DNA of 64,000 nucleotides, taken from assembly GCA_902727935.1 (NCBI GenBank), contig CACVAX010000039.1, positions 1 to 64,000 on the forward strand, read 5' to 3'. This document shows, one piece after another, positions 30,610-40,805 of this stretch (the first letter of the stretch is position 1; every line of letters begins with the position of its first letter). The notes below the pieces were generated by a model that made no database searches, had not been told where the DNA came from, and saw nothing but the letters and a program-made list of their open reading frames with translations. The translations under genes and the position numbers were made by a program. The DNA comes from an uncultured Sulfurovum sp. Its GTDB lineage: Bacteria > Campylobacterota > Campylobacteria > Campylobacterales > Sulfurovaceae.

Positions 30610-30758
30610 CTTTTTATTGTCATTAAATATCCACACTTACTAAAGCTTTTTCACAATGCATAACCCTTTTTAGCTATATTTATTTTGAAAGTGGTATTAT
30701 TTCCCTATAATCATTTTGGGGTAATTTTAGCATTATCTTCAAAAAGCAAGAGGTAAAA

Positions 30759-31391
30759 ATGACCGTAACACTAGAAGAGATAGAAAATCGTATTTCACTT
30801 TATGCATTGGTTTCAAGATTAATGATTACAGAAGTTGATGCCGAATTTATTAAGTCGATTGAATCTAATGAAGAGATTTTAAACTTATTTCCGAACTATA
30901 AAGATTGGGGAAAAAGAAAAGAGTTTTCTAATAGCATTTTAAAAGAGCGTTACTTAGATGTAGACTTTACCAACCTTTCACTGCTTCACCTTGTTCCTTA
31001 TGAAAGTTTTTATACTCGTGATGACCAAATGATTGAGTCGGGTGGAGAGAATCCTATTTTAGAGATTTATGACATTTTAGATTTCAAAGTAGATTTACAA
31101 GAAGCCAGAGTAGTTAGTCCTGACCATATTGGGGTGGAATTAGAATTTATGTATGTACTTTGTGATGCCATGAAAAAAGCTTATAAAGCAGAAGATAAAG
31201 AAGCCATTGAAGAGTTTTTACTGGTACAAAAAGGTTTTTTAAAAGACCACCTTTTAAATTGGGCTCCTTTGTATTTAATAAACATGAAAAAAGAGTCAAG
31301 AACCCCTCTTTATCATGATGGGGCAGAGTTAACTTTAGAGTTTATGTTAAGTGATTACGAATACATTAATGAACAATTAGAAGCAAAGTAG
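30759..31391 (+). CDS. TorD-like molybdoenzyme chaperone
   Basis: Helical 210 aa protein with HLVPYESFYT...GVELEFMYVLCDAM. Confidence 0.7.
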   Translation: MTVTLEEIENRISLYALVSRLMITEVDAEFIKSIESNEEILNLFPNYKDWGKRKEFSNSILKERYLDVDFTNLSLLHLVPYESFYTRDDQMIESGGENPILEIYDILDFKVDLQEARVVSPDHIGVELEFMYVLCDAMKKAYKAEDKEAIEEFLLVQKGFLKDHLLNWAPLYLINMKKESRTPLYHDGAELTLEFMLSDYEYINEQLEAK

Positions 31392-31397
31392 GGTTTT

Positions 31398-32498
31398 ATG
31401 AATTTACTATTTGATGTTGCTTCTTGTGTGAGAGCCACTTCTAAGTTTTCAGAGTGTACCAAATGTGTGGATATTTGTCCTGTAAATACCATTGAAATTG
31501 TTGACAATATTCCAGCCTTTACGCCTTCAGATTGTACGACTTGTGGGGGTTGTGTGGGTTCTTGTCCTACCGAAGCTTTTTCTCTTTCAGGTTTTTCAAG
31601 CATTGAGTTTTTCTTTAAATTTTTAGAAGAAGAGAGTAATGAGCTTGTTTGTCAAAAAGACCTTTATTGTTGTTTGACGGTTTTAAGTGTGGAACATCTT
31701 ATGTCGATGGCAATTGCTTCTGAAGAACCTGTGATTATGGATGTGGATGCCTGTGCTTGTGGTGGTGACTCGGACAACTTACAAGAGCAATTAAAAGCAA
31801 ATATTGAAGAGGCTAATTTTATTCTTTCGTCGTTTTGCGACAAAGAGATTTTAACCAAGTCATCACAAAGTGAGTTTATTAAAAAAGAAGAGGAAGTTAC
31901 AGCTTCGAGCAGACGTTCTCTTTTTACTTTAAAAGGGGCTATTAAAAGTAAACAGGCTTTTGATGACGCCATGGATGCTGATGAGTTAAAAGAGTTTGGT
32001 ATTGATCTTAGTGATATTTCTAAAATAAAAAATAAAGTCATACCAGATAAAAGAAAGTTACTTTTTTCTGTGCTAAAACGGGTTGAAAAGCAAGCATCTT
32101 ATGAAATTATTCCTACAGAGGAGATTTCATTTTCATCTCAAAAGTTTGTGGATGACTCCTGTACAAATTGTCAAATTTGTTACCGTATTTGTCCGACAGG
32201 TGCTTTGAGTTCAAACATGAAATTTTCACTTATTAACTTTGACTCTATGCTTTGTGTTAAGTGTCATCTGTGTCATGATGTTTGTGAACCCAATGCCATT
32301 CAGTTACAACCAGGCTTCGAGATAAAAGAGTTTTTTGAACCAACCCAAAGAACTTTGGCCACTTTTGATATACAACGTTGTAATGAATGTGGAAATTATT
32401 TTACTTACACAGGTGGAGAAAAAGAGTGTTTCCGTTGTAAACTTGAAGAAGAAGAAGCCAGAGAGCTTCATGCTTTGGCACGTAAGAGGAACAAGTAA
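31398..32498 (+). CDS. 4Fe-4S ferredoxin-type protein with multiple clusters
   Basis: CTKCVDICPVNTI, CTTCGGCVGSCPTEA, CTNCQICYRICPTGA, CVKCHLCHDVCEPNA, C-terminal CNECGNYF...CFRC. Confidence 0.85.
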   Translation: MNLLFDVASCVRATSKFSECTKCVDICPVNTIEIVDNIPAFTPSDCTTCGGCVGSCPTEAFSLSGFSSIEFFFKFLEEESNELVCQKDLYCCLTVLSVEHLMSMAIASEEPVIMDVDACACGGDSDNLQEQLKANIEEANFILSSFCDKEILTKSSQSEFIKKEEEVTASSRRSLFTLKGAIKSKQAFDDAMDADELKEFGIDLSDISKIKNKVIPDKRKLLFSVLKRVEKQASYEIIPTEEISFSSQKFVDDSCTNCQICYRICPTGALSSNMKFSLINFDSMLCVKCHLCHDVCEPNAIQLQPGFEIKEFFEPTQRTLATFDIQRCNECGNYFTYTGGEKECFRCKLEEEEARELHALARKRNK

Positions 32499-32499
32499 T

Positions 32500-32583
32500 A
32501 TGAAATATTCTAAGATGATAGTAGAAGCTTTAGTGAGAGGAATTTTACAAGAGCTTTGCTCATGTGGAAGGAGAGTTTTTTAA
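32500..32583 (+). CDS. Candidate 27-aa microprotein in operon
   Basis: MKYSKMIVEALVRGILQELCSCGRRVF; AGAGGA upstream; stop overlaps next start (TAATG). Confidence 0.5.
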   Translation: MKYSKMIVEALVRGILQELCSCGRRVF

Positions 32584-33047
32584 TGAAGCCAGAAGAGATA
32601 AAGCCTGATACGGAGTTATGCACCATTTTAGGGTTCAATGCCCAAACAGGAAATTGTAGACGTTATTTTAATGGATGTTTGAAGACCAATAAACTCAATG
32701 CCACAGCCATTGCTTTAAATATTAAAGATGAACATTTTCATTACACCATGGAAAATCTTGCAAATTCTAAAGTCAATAGAATGATTTTAGAGCATGAATT
32801 TTGCCAAAATGTTATTGGCTATTGTGATGAATTGGATGACTGTGCTACGACTAAAAAGTTTGTAGATTTCGTGGAAGTTGTTGAGGGAAAAATCATCGGC
32901 TATTGTCTTGATGATGCCATAGATGCATATATAGAAAACCCTGATTTTGTGGATGAACGTATACGTCTTGCAATGAAGATGATGTTGTTGAGTAACCGTT
33001 GGTATAAAGCAAAAATAGATATGGATTTAATTCCAACCATGATATAG
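32583..33047 (+). CDS. Conserved-looking hypothetical protein, cysteine-containing
   Basis: ATG at 32583 with AAGGAGAG RBS; MKPEEIKPDTELCTILGFNAQTGNCRRYFNGCL. Confidence 0.65.
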   Translation: MKPEEIKPDTELCTILGFNAQTGNCRRYFNGCLKTNKLNATAIALNIKDEHFHYTMENLANSKVNRMILEHEFCQNVIGYCDELDDCATTKKFVDFVEVVEGKIIGYCLDDAIDAYIENPDFVDERIRLAMKMMLLSNRWYKAKIDMDLIPTMI

Positions 33048-33057
33048 AGGAAAGAAA

Positions 33058-33528
33058 ATGAAAAATTTTGATGATTTACAAGAGTTAAGAGCTGAATTTG
33101 ATGCTATGACCAATAAGGCAGAAGAGTATTGTGGTGATGGTTCTTGTCCAACAGATGAAGAGGAAGGCGTAGATTTAAGAGATTACCCTTCCTATACAGA
33201 AGCACTCTATGCCAGACTGATTGCCCCTCATGTTTCAGGGATTTATCTTTCACGTTGGGACATTAAAGACATTGCAGGAGTGGCTGGAGACTCTATGTCC
33301 ATTCATCCAAGAAAACGTATGTTTGAAATGCTGATGAAGTTTGCCGTGAGTCAAGAACGTATGCAGTTGGTGTTAGATTCACTAGAAGAGCATATGCAAG
33401 AAAAAATTGATATCTATAAGGAGATAGCTGAAAGCTTTCCTCATTCTGCTTCAATTTTTGAAGAGAAGATTGAAAAAGCAGAACGTACCATAAAGTTCTT
33501 TCCTCAAATCATGAAAGAGTATTTCTAG
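33058..33528 (+). CDS. Hypothetical protein in TorD/ferredoxin cluster
   Basis: 156 aa, GAGGAAAG RBS, AEEYCGDGSCPTDEEE. Confidence 0.65.
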   Translation: MKNFDDLQELRAEFDAMTNKAEEYCGDGSCPTDEEEGVDLRDYPSYTEALYARLIAPHVSGIYLSRWDIKDIAGVAGDSMSIHPRKRMFEMLMKFAVSQERMQLVLDSLEEHMQEKIDIYKEIAESFPHSASIFEEKIEKAERTIKFFPQIMKEYF

Positions 33529-33533
33529 TCATC

Positions 33534-34031
33534 ATGCAAAGTTCTCTTTTTTGGTTAATTGTTATCAGCATTATTTGGCTTGTTAGCATAAAGCCAAAAG
33601 AGAAGGAAATAATTCAAAAAGAGCCAATCCCTCCAAAATCTATTACTAGCACTTCTAAAAATATTATTGACGTAGCCAAAGAAAATTTGGGAAAACCATA
33701 TGTCTATGGCAAGGAAGGACCTGACAGTTTTGATTGTTCTGGCTTTGTTTATGCCATGCACAAAGAGCTTGGTATTCAGCTTCCACGTACTTCACTCAAT
33801 CAGTCTAAAATTAAAGGAGAAAAAATTCCTAAAAATCTTTTAAAAGAAGGTGATTTGGTTTTTTTTGATACAGCTAAAGAGGGACATGTAAATCATTCAG
33901 GTATTTACTTAGGAGAGGGCAAGTTTATTCATGCCACTTCAGGTAAAGCCTATTCAGTGACCATCTCTAGTTTAGAGGCATGGTACAAAGACAAATTCAA
34001 ATGGGGTAAACGACTCAATGCAAACAAATGA
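33534..34031 (+). CDS. NlpC/P60 family peptidase
   Basis: GKPYVYGKEGPDSFDCSGFVYAMHKELG...GDLVFFDTAKEGHVNHSGIYLGEGKFIHA. Confidence 0.9.
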   Translation: MQSSLFWLIVISIIWLVSIKPKEKEIIQKEPIPPKSITSTSKNIIDVAKENLGKPYVYGKEGPDSFDCSGFVYAMHKELGIQLPRTSLNQSKIKGEKIPKNLLKEGDLVFFDTAKEGHVNHSGIYLGEGKFIHATSGKAYSVTISSLEAWYKDKFKWGKRLNANK

Positions 34032-34491
34032 TATATTATTTAAATTAAAGAAAGCACTCTCTTTAGAGAATAAAGAAATAATCGAAGCTTATAAATTAGC
34101 TAACTATGAAATGCTAGAAGAAAGATTAGAAAGTATTTTAAAGCGTCGACAAGACAAAGGATTTGAAGAAGCGACTTTTGAAGAACTTGGGGTATTTTTA
34201 GATGGTTTGGTTCTCTTAAAAAGAGGTCCAAGTGATAAAGTAGCCAATGATGATGAGGTAGTTGAGTTAAGTAATAATCTTATTCTTAAAAAAATACGTG
34301 TAGCCATGGAGTTAAAAGAAGCAGAACTGCTCATAGTGTTTGCTTTAGCTGAAGTGACTTTAACCAAACGTCAAATAGGCTCATTGTTTAGAAAAGAAGG
34401 TGCTAAAAATTTTAAAGCGTGTTCAGATGAATTATTAATGGTATTTTTAGAAGGTTTAGATGAGTTTTATTATGATGGGGAAGAGATTTAA
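34018..34491 (+). CDS. DUF1456 (YehS-like) family protein
   Basis: Two repeats of the ndILfkLkkALsL... pattern. Confidence 0.7.
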   Translation: MQTNDILFKLKKALSLENKEIIEAYKLANYEMLEERLESILKRRQDKGFEEATFEELGVFLDGLVLLKRGPSDKVANDDEVVELSNNLILKKIRVAMELKEAELLIVFALAEVTLTKRQIGSLFRKEGAKNFKACSDELLMVFLEGLDEFYYDGEEI

Positions 34492-34568
34492 AACTTATTG
34501 ATTGACCCTATTAATAATCTATTTACAATAGCATGGTAAAATAATTATTATTTAAGTTTTAGGGGGAA

Positions 34569-37373
34569 ATGGTTTTGTTGATAGCTGAAAAAGAGTATTT
34601 ATTTCGACTACAAGTTTTTCAACAAACAATTTCTACCCTTTCCATGTATCCTTTAAGACTTTACAAAAACTCCTGTTATGAGACTTTCATTAATGATGAT
34701 GGCTTTCAAAGTACACTTAAAAATATTCATAATCAATTTATTAAAGAGAAAGCTTTTGATTCTTCTCGTGTTTTGAAATTTTTAAAAGAAAAAATGAAAA
34801 AGAAGCCTAGAGAAATTGAAAAAGAAATTTTTGTAGAATTAGGTTTATTTGGGGATAAGCTCAATAAAAGTATGTGGGCTACAAAACCAAGTAACTCTCT
34901 TGCTTTTACCCGAGACATTAAAGAAAATAAAAAACTATGGTTCTCTTTAATGTTTTATGATATTTTTTCAGTTGATGAAATTGAAAAGTTTGAACAGCCT
35001 TTTGAACGAGAATGTCTTGTAGGTATGTATAATGTTTATGTCAAAATAAATAAAGAATATACACTCTCTATAGGAAGATTTTTAACCAAAGAACAAGATA
35101 GCGACAAGGTTGTTAGTAGTATTTTTAAAAACTATGATTTTGATAATATTAATATTTTTGAACTTACAAAAGTTTCAAGGCGTAGAAAAATTTTTAATCA
35201 AAAAATGATTAAAGATGAAGCATTTAAATTACAAAAAATTTTTAGAATATTTTTAGATATTATTGAAAATCTTCCAGATGAAATAGCTAAAAATGAAATA
35301 GAAAAAGTTGCGATTTTTATTTATATGATAGTGCAAGATGATATTAAAGAAAAAACAATTGAAACACTGAAGTATCAATTAATATATAACAATACTCAAT
35401 TTATAATTAAAGCCAATACGATTAATCGTCATAAAAAAGATGCTGATTTTGGAAAATATTTTCGTAAATTTGAAAACTATCGAGACCTTTTTTTGGCTGA
35501 ATATACATCAAGAATTAAAACTTCTTTTAATAAAAAATATTCTGGTGTACGACATGAAGACAATGGGTTTAATCCAATTAATGATTTAATTGGTAGAATT
35601 TGTAGTCGATTAAATGCTGATATAGGTTGTTATATTAAGTACAGTCTTCATAATGAAAAATTAAAACTCATCACAAGTTATGGAGATAAAAAATATGGAG
35701 AAGGCATACAGAACCTCATTGAAAGAATTAATTTAGAAGAGAAAGGAATAATAGAAAAGAGTAGGGTATTAAAGATTATTAATAACTATTATAATGTAGA
35801 TTATCAGAACGATATTAATAAACTTATTCTTCAAGACATAGAAGATAATGATGGATTTTTTTTACCCATAGTCAATAAATATATTCGTTCTAATATTGCT
35901 ATTCCTGTAACCTTTCGCTATAAATTATTAGGAGTATTACTTATTGATAGTTTTAGAAAAGATTCTTTTACAAGAGATGATATCAATTTAACTCTCTCCA
36001 TTACTTCAGCATTATCCGTGCAAATTTTTGACCAAATTATTGAACAGAATCTTTTTAATATTATCAAGTCTGTACCCAACCAAGCTGTCTTAAAAGATGA
36101 AAAATTATTGCGTGAGCATTTTTCAGATTTGACACGATATGTTAATAGAATATTTTTTAGTTATGGGGTGGCGATTTGGAAATATGATGAAAAGGATTCA
36201 AGTTTCATATTAAAGTCGACGACATTGCCTATTGAAGCTGATTATGTAAAAATAACACAAGGAAGTAATGACCTTATACTTGATTTGTTAAATTATAAAA
36301 ATAATGAACTTAGACCTTTAAGTGAATACAATATTGGAACAAGTAATCGTTTTACTTGTTGTAATCCTAAAAAATATGATGAGAGAATCAATACGGTCAA
36401 AATTTATCCAATTGTTGAAGATGGAATACTGTTGGGAGCTTTTTCCATTTATAATAAAAGAGAAGCTGATTATAAAGCCATAGACTCACAAAGCTTAGTG
36501 AGTGTGAGTGCACATTTAAAAGTTTTTTTTAATATCGTTTCAACTTTTCGTGAGCAAAGAGCATTAATTGCAAATAATGCTTTGCATGAAATTAGTAAGA
36601 AATTGGTCATGGTTCAAAATAAGACAGCTCAATTAGAAGAGTTATTGTATAAAAATTTTCGTTATCTTGATGGCTATACAAGACATAGGTTTAATGTGAA
36701 GTTAGATGACATTAATAATTTTATATCTGATGTGAAGCAGTCCTTTGATTTTATAGCCAATCAATCAGATGCTTACATGGGGCAAGATTTTGTTGATGAG
36801 GAAATAGAAAAAAAGTATTTACCTGCTCAGAAACAAGTACATAGGAAAACTTTATGTGTTCGAGACATGATTAACCAATTAATTAACTCTATTCCAGCAC
36901 CTTTATGCAATAAAAGAATAAATATTAAAAATAATACGAATAAAGTAGATGTTTACATAGCCCATAATGTCTTGAATGATATCTTTCAAAATTTACTTTT
37001 TAATGCCATGAAATATTCTTTTCAAAGAACAGAGATTATTATTTTGTCTAAATTAAAAGGCAATGCTTTATACATCTCTTTTAAAAATGAGGGTTTGGAT
37101 ATTACACTCGATGAAAGAGATGATATTTTTAAATATGGTTATCGATGTCTTAATGCCAAAAAATTTAAAGAAACCATTGACAATGAAGAAGTTTCTTATA
37201 AAGACGGTGAAGAACAAAATGCAGGAATTGGTCTTTATAAGGTACAGTCACTTTTAAAAAATGTTTTAAGTGGGGAAGTGAGATTAAAAAAAGAGTCCAG
37301 TAACTTTAAAAATGGTGCAAAAATTATATTTGAAGTGGTATTACCAATTAAATTAGTTAAGAAGAGGGGATAA
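34569..37373 (+). CDS. Large GAF-like sensor histidine kinase (GHKL ATPase C-terminus)
   Basis: 934 aa; ALHEISKKLVMVQ H-box-like, NVLNDIFQNLLFNAMKYSF N-box, NAGIGLYKVQSLL G-box. Confidence 0.75.
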   Translation: MVLLIAEKEYLFRLQVFQQTISTLSMYPLRLYKNSCYETFINDDGFQSTLKNIHNQFIKEKAFDSSRVLKFLKEKMKKKPREIEKEIFVELGLFGDKLNKSMWATKPSNSLAFTRDIKENKKLWFSLMFYDIFSVDEIEKFEQPFERECLVGMYNVYVKINKEYTLSIGRFLTKEQDSDKVVSSIFKNYDFDNINIFELTKVSRRRKIFNQKMIKDEAFKLQKIFRIFLDIIENLPDEIAKNEIEKVAIFIYMIVQDDIKEKTIETLKYQLIYNNTQFIIKANTINRHKKDADFGKYFRKFENYRDLFLAEYTSRIKTSFNKKYSGVRHEDNGFNPINDLIGRICSRLNADIGCYIKYSLHNEKLKLITSYGDKKYGEGIQNLIERINLEEKGIIEKSRVLKIINNYYNVDYQNDINKLILQDIEDNDGFFLPIVNKYIRSNIAIPVTFRYKLLGVLLIDSFRKDSFTRDDINLTLSITSALSVQIFDQIIEQNLFNIIKSVPNQAVLKDEKLLREHFSDLTRYVNRIFFSYGVAIWKYDEKDSSFILKSTTLPIEADYVKITQGSNDLILDLLNYKNNELRPLSEYNIGTSNRFTCCNPKKYDERINTVKIYPIVEDGILLGAFSIYNKREADYKAIDSQSLVSVSAHLKVFFNIVSTFREQRALIANNALHEISKKLVMVQNKTAQLEELLYKNFRYLDGYTRHRFNVKLDDINNFISDVKQSFDFIANQSDAYMGQDFVDEEIEKKYLPAQKQVHRKTLCVRDMINQLINSIPAPLCNKRINIKNNTNKVDVYIAHNVLNDIFQNLLFNAMKYSFQRTEIIILSKLKGNALYISFKNEGLDITLDERDDIFKYGYRCLNAKKFKETIDNEEVSYKDGEEQNAGIGLYKVQSLLKNVLSGEVRLKKESSNFKNGAKIIFEVVLPIKLVKKRG

Positions 37374-37374
37374 A

Positions 37375-37803
37375 ATGAAAATAGTTTGGTTAGAGGATGA
37401 GCCTGAGACCATAGATGTGGTCAGAAGAAAGTTAGAAATAATTTATAGAGATATTATTATTTGTAAATCTTTTGCTTCTTTTTCAGATGAATTGGATGAG
37501 CTTGAAGATAAAAGTGATGAAGTCCTTATTTTAGACATTCGTATGATTTTTAATACAGATATTGAAGTGACATGTAAAGGAAGTGAAGCATTTACGATTA
37601 TAAAAGAACTTGAAGGTGGGTTTGAATATTATCAGAAGTGTTTAAAGGCACGTTTTAACAATTTAAGAATTTTATTTTTTTCTTCAAAACCTCAAAAGGA
37701 GGCTCAAGAAGAGGCTCATGAGAATGATGTACCCATTGAATGGATTATTTCAAAAGATAACACAATGCAATTACTTGAAAAAATTAAGGAAATCAAATGT
37801 TAA
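37375..37803 (+). CDS. Stand-alone receiver-like domain protein
   Basis: IVWLEDEPETID...EVLILDIRMIF...ILFFSSKP...WIISKD. Confidence 0.7.
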   Translation: MKIVWLEDEPETIDVVRRKLEIIYRDIIICKSFASFSDELDELEDKSDEVLILDIRMIFNTDIEVTCKGSEAFTIIKELEGGFEYYQKCLKARFNNLRILFFSSKPQKEAQEEAHENDVPIEWIISKDNTMQLLEKIKEIKC

Positions 37804-38594
37804 GGTTATGGAGCATCTGGATGAGTGTTAGTGTATTTACTCTTGCTGAAGATAATATAAGTGAAATTTTGGACAAAATATCAAATAACGTATATCAAGC
37901 TCCTCAAGCAAATTTGAATATGACAGTTGGAGATTTGGGTAGTTTCTTTGAAGGAACCAGTGCCCATATATCAAACTTAATTACTTTTTATAGCATTTTA
38001 ATATCAGGACTTTTAGCACTTTTTTCCATAATATATTTTCTAAAAAGCTCTGGAATCATTAAAAAAATAGAAAATAATAAAGAATATATTAGAAAAAAAC
38101 ATGAAGATTTAGAAGTGAGTATGAAGGATGAGGTCAAAAGAGAAATTGATAGGCAGTTAATTTACAATGCACAAAATATTATGAAAGAAGTCCAAAATGA
38201 TGCTTATAGAAAAATAGATTCTAATATAGAAGAGATACGTGTTATTGAACAAAAAAAATTATTTGACTATCAGCAATTGGTGTATAAGGTTATTCAAGTA
38301 AAAAAATATGCCATAGAAGAGTTTATCCATAATAAAGAATTAAGTGACCACGATATATTATTGAAGTTTGTTAATATTGAAGGACGCTATAATGAAACAC
38401 TTAATCATGATCTTCCAAATCTTTTCTCCACAGAAATTCAAGACATCGTTATTCCCACAATTAAAAAACTTTCAGAGTTTACAGAGTTAAAAGAGATTAT
38501 TGCTGAGCATGTGAATCAATTATTAGAAAAAGATTTAGCGTATACGGATAAATCTAAGTTGCAACAAGTATTAAAACACTACAAATATCTTTAG
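37797..38594 (+). CDS. Hypothetical membrane coiled-coil protein coupled to kinase/receiver pair
   Basis: Overlaps upstream gene by 7 nt; TM at LITFYSILISGLLALFSIIYFL followed by coiled coil. Confidence 0.6.
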   Translation: MLRLWSIWMSVSVFTLAEDNISEILDKISNNVYQAPQANLNMTVGDLGSFFEGTSAHISNLITFYSILISGLLALFSIIYFLKSSGIIKKIENNKEYIRKKHEDLEVSMKDEVKREIDRQLIYNAQNIMKEVQNDAYRKIDSNIEEIRVIEQKKLFDYQQLVYKVIQVKKYAIEEFIHNKELSDHDILLKFVNIEGRYNETLNHDLPNLFSTEIQDIVIPTIKKLSEFTELKEIIAEHVNQLLEKDLAYTDKSKLQQVLKHYKYL

Positions 38595-38618
38595 TCTCAT
38601 GAAGAGTTATGGTTTGAC

Positions 38619-39488
38619 TCAACCAGAACTGTTCAAAAATAGATCTTCCATAACTTCGTTAATACTCTCAAACTCAAAATGAAAACTACTCTCTAAAACG
38701 CGTTTGGGTAAAACACTTTGACCATCGGTTAATACTATCGAGCCTTGACCTAAAGCCAGTTTGACAACAAAAGTAGGTAGAGGTAAGATGCTGGGTCGAT
38801 TAAGCACTTTGCCAAGGGCTTTGGTTAAGCCTTTGTTGGTTGTAGGATAAGGGGTGGTCATGTTGTAGATGCCTTCAACTTCTTCGTGGCGAATGGCATG
38901 TAGATAAAAACGTTTTAAATCGTGGATATGAATGAAAGAAACAGCTTGTTGTCCTGTGCCAATAACGCCTCCTAGACCCAGTTTAAAAGGCATAAGCATT
39001 TTTTGCAATGCCCCACCATCTTTAGCTAAAATAATACCAAAACGACAAATAACTGTACGAATATTTAAGGCTTCTGCTTTTTTGGCTTCTGTTTCCCAGT
39101 CTTTACAGAGATTGGCTAAAAAATTGTTTTCGAGTTCCGTGGAGGTTTCATTATAGAGACGGTTATTTTTATAAATACCAATCGCAGAGGTGGAGATAAA
39201 TACCTTTGGAGGGATTTGGGCTTTCGACATTGCTTTGACCAACATTTGTGTGCTGTCAATACGACTGCTATAGAGTACTTTTTTATAGCTTTTTGTCCAA
39301 CGTTGAATAATGTTTGCACCAGCCAAATTGATAAGGGCTTCAACTTTTTCTATTTTGGCTGTAAGCTTGTCTATATTTTTTAAATCATTACGTGTAATTT
39401 TAATAAGTTGATAACCTTGTTGGGTAAGGTATTGAGAAAGGTGTGTGCCGACAAAACCAGACATACCTGAAATGGCGATAGTTTTCAT
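38619..39488 (-). CDS. TIGR01777/YfcH-like NAD-dependent epimerase/dehydratase
   Basis: MKTIAISGMSGFVGTHLSQYL...VFISTSAIGIYKNN. Confidence 0.85.
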   Translation of the reverse strand: MKTIAISGMSGFVGTHLSQYLTQQGYQLIKITRNDLKNIDKLTAKIEKVEALINLAGANIIQRWTKSYKKVLYSSRIDSTQMLVKAMSKAQIPPKVFISTSAIGIYKNNRLYNETSTELENNFLANLCKDWETEAKKAEALNIRTVICRFGIILAKDGGALQKMLMPFKLGLGGVIGTGQQAVSFIHIHDLKRFYLHAIRHEEVEGIYNMTTPYPTTNKGLTKALGKVLNRPSILPLPTFVVKLALGQGSIVLTDGQSVLPKRVLESSFHFEFESINEVMEDLFLNSSG

Positions 39489-39688
39489 GCTAACTCCTTT
39501 TTATTTTAATAATACTTCTTTAGCCTGTAAGTTGGTAGGGATTTAATGTCTTTTAAAATTTTTTTAGCTACTTCCTAAATTCAAGCTTGTCAAAATGTGT
39601 AGAATAGAGACATAAATAAATAATATTTTTACACTATTTTCACACTACTATGTTATGATACAGACTGAAAAATACTTAAGGAGTTTAA

Positions 39689-40240
39689 ATGAATAAGCGT
39701 ATTAGACGATTTGTTTTTTTTTCGTCTGCATTATTGGCTGTCACAGTTGTAGATGCTACAGACATGACCAAAGCCTATGAGATGCCTGATGCAAGTGAGA
39801 TAGTTAAAGATGATTTAATCCCCAGTGCTACCAAATTTACCTTGCCAAAAACGTGTAAGCTTGATGATTTAGAGAGCATTGCCAGAGGAAAATATATGTT
39901 TCATAACCTCAATTCTAAAAATGATAAAAAAAGCACCCTCCCTAAAGGGATGAAAGTTCCTAAAAAAGGGGAGGTTAAACCCTATGGTAACTGTGTGGCT
40001 TGTCATAACATTGAAGGAGCGATTGGTGGGGGAACTGTTGGTCCTCCTTTGACCAATTATAAACAAAATTTTATAGATACCAAAGTACGAGATGCACAGT
40101 TTGTTTATCAAAAAATTGCTGACCCAAGAGTAGACATGAATGAGACGGCAATGACCGTTAACTTAACCTCTAAGCTCTTTGATGCAGATGAAATTTGTGA
40201 CATTACGGCGTATGTCTTACACGCTAAAAAAGAAAAATAA
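39689..40240 (+). CDS. soxX: Sulfur oxidation c-type cytochrome SoxX
   Basis: CVACHNI heme motif; first gene of soxXYZAB. Confidence 0.88.
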   Translation: MNKRIRRFVFFSSALLAVTVVDATDMTKAYEMPDASEIVKDDLIPSATKFTLPKTCKLDDLESIARGKYMFHNLNSKNDKKSTLPKGMKVPKKGEVKPYGNCVACHNIEGAIGGGTVGPPLTNYKQNFIDTKVRDAQFVYQKIADPRVDMNETAMTVNLTSKLFDADEICDITAYVLHAKKEK

Positions 40241-40262
40241 CCCATAAACTTAAGGAAAAAAG

Positions 40263-40760
40263 ATGAAAAGAAGAAGTTTTATTAAACAGATTGTGTCCGT
40301 ATCAGCTACGGCAATAACTGTACCAAGTATGGTTTTAGCTAATGAAGAGGCTAATATTACAAAAGAGCCAAAAAAAGAGGTGCTAAAAGGCCCCAATGAT
40401 TTACCTTTTGAAGAGGCACTCAAAGCCATTGTTGGCGATAAAGAGGTTAAAGATTCGGATAAAGTAAAATTGCGTGTTCCTGAGATTGCAGAAAATGGGG
40501 CTGTTGTACCTGTAAAAGTTTCGGTTGATTATCCCATGGACGAAAACAACTATGTGAAATCAATTCATATTTTAAACACCAAAAATGCCAATGCTCGATG
40601 TGTTGATGTTATGTTAACACCCAAAAATGCAGAGGCTAAATTTGCTTCAAGGGTTAAACTCTCGGAGAGTCAAGAGGTTGTGGCTGTGGTTGGCTTGAGT
40701 GATGGAACATTTATGAAAGCTGGAAAGAGCGTTAAAGTGACCATTGGTGGTTGTGGTTGA
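40263..40760 (+). CDS. soxY: Thiosulfate carrier subunit SoxY
   Basis: Tat-type N-term MKRRSFIKQIVSVSA; C-terminus ...VKVTIGGCG. Confidence 0.9.
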   Translation: MKRRSFIKQIVSVSATAITVPSMVLANEEANITKEPKKEVLKGPNDLPFEEALKAIVGDKEVKDSDKVKLRVPEIAENGAVVPVKVSVDYPMDENNYVKSIHILNTKNANARCVDVMLTPKNAEAKFASRVKLSESQEVVAVVGLSDGTFMKAGKSVKVTIGGCG

Positions 40761-40805
40761 TTTTGGCAAACATTAAAAATATTATAATAACTTAAAGGAT
40801 AAAAA

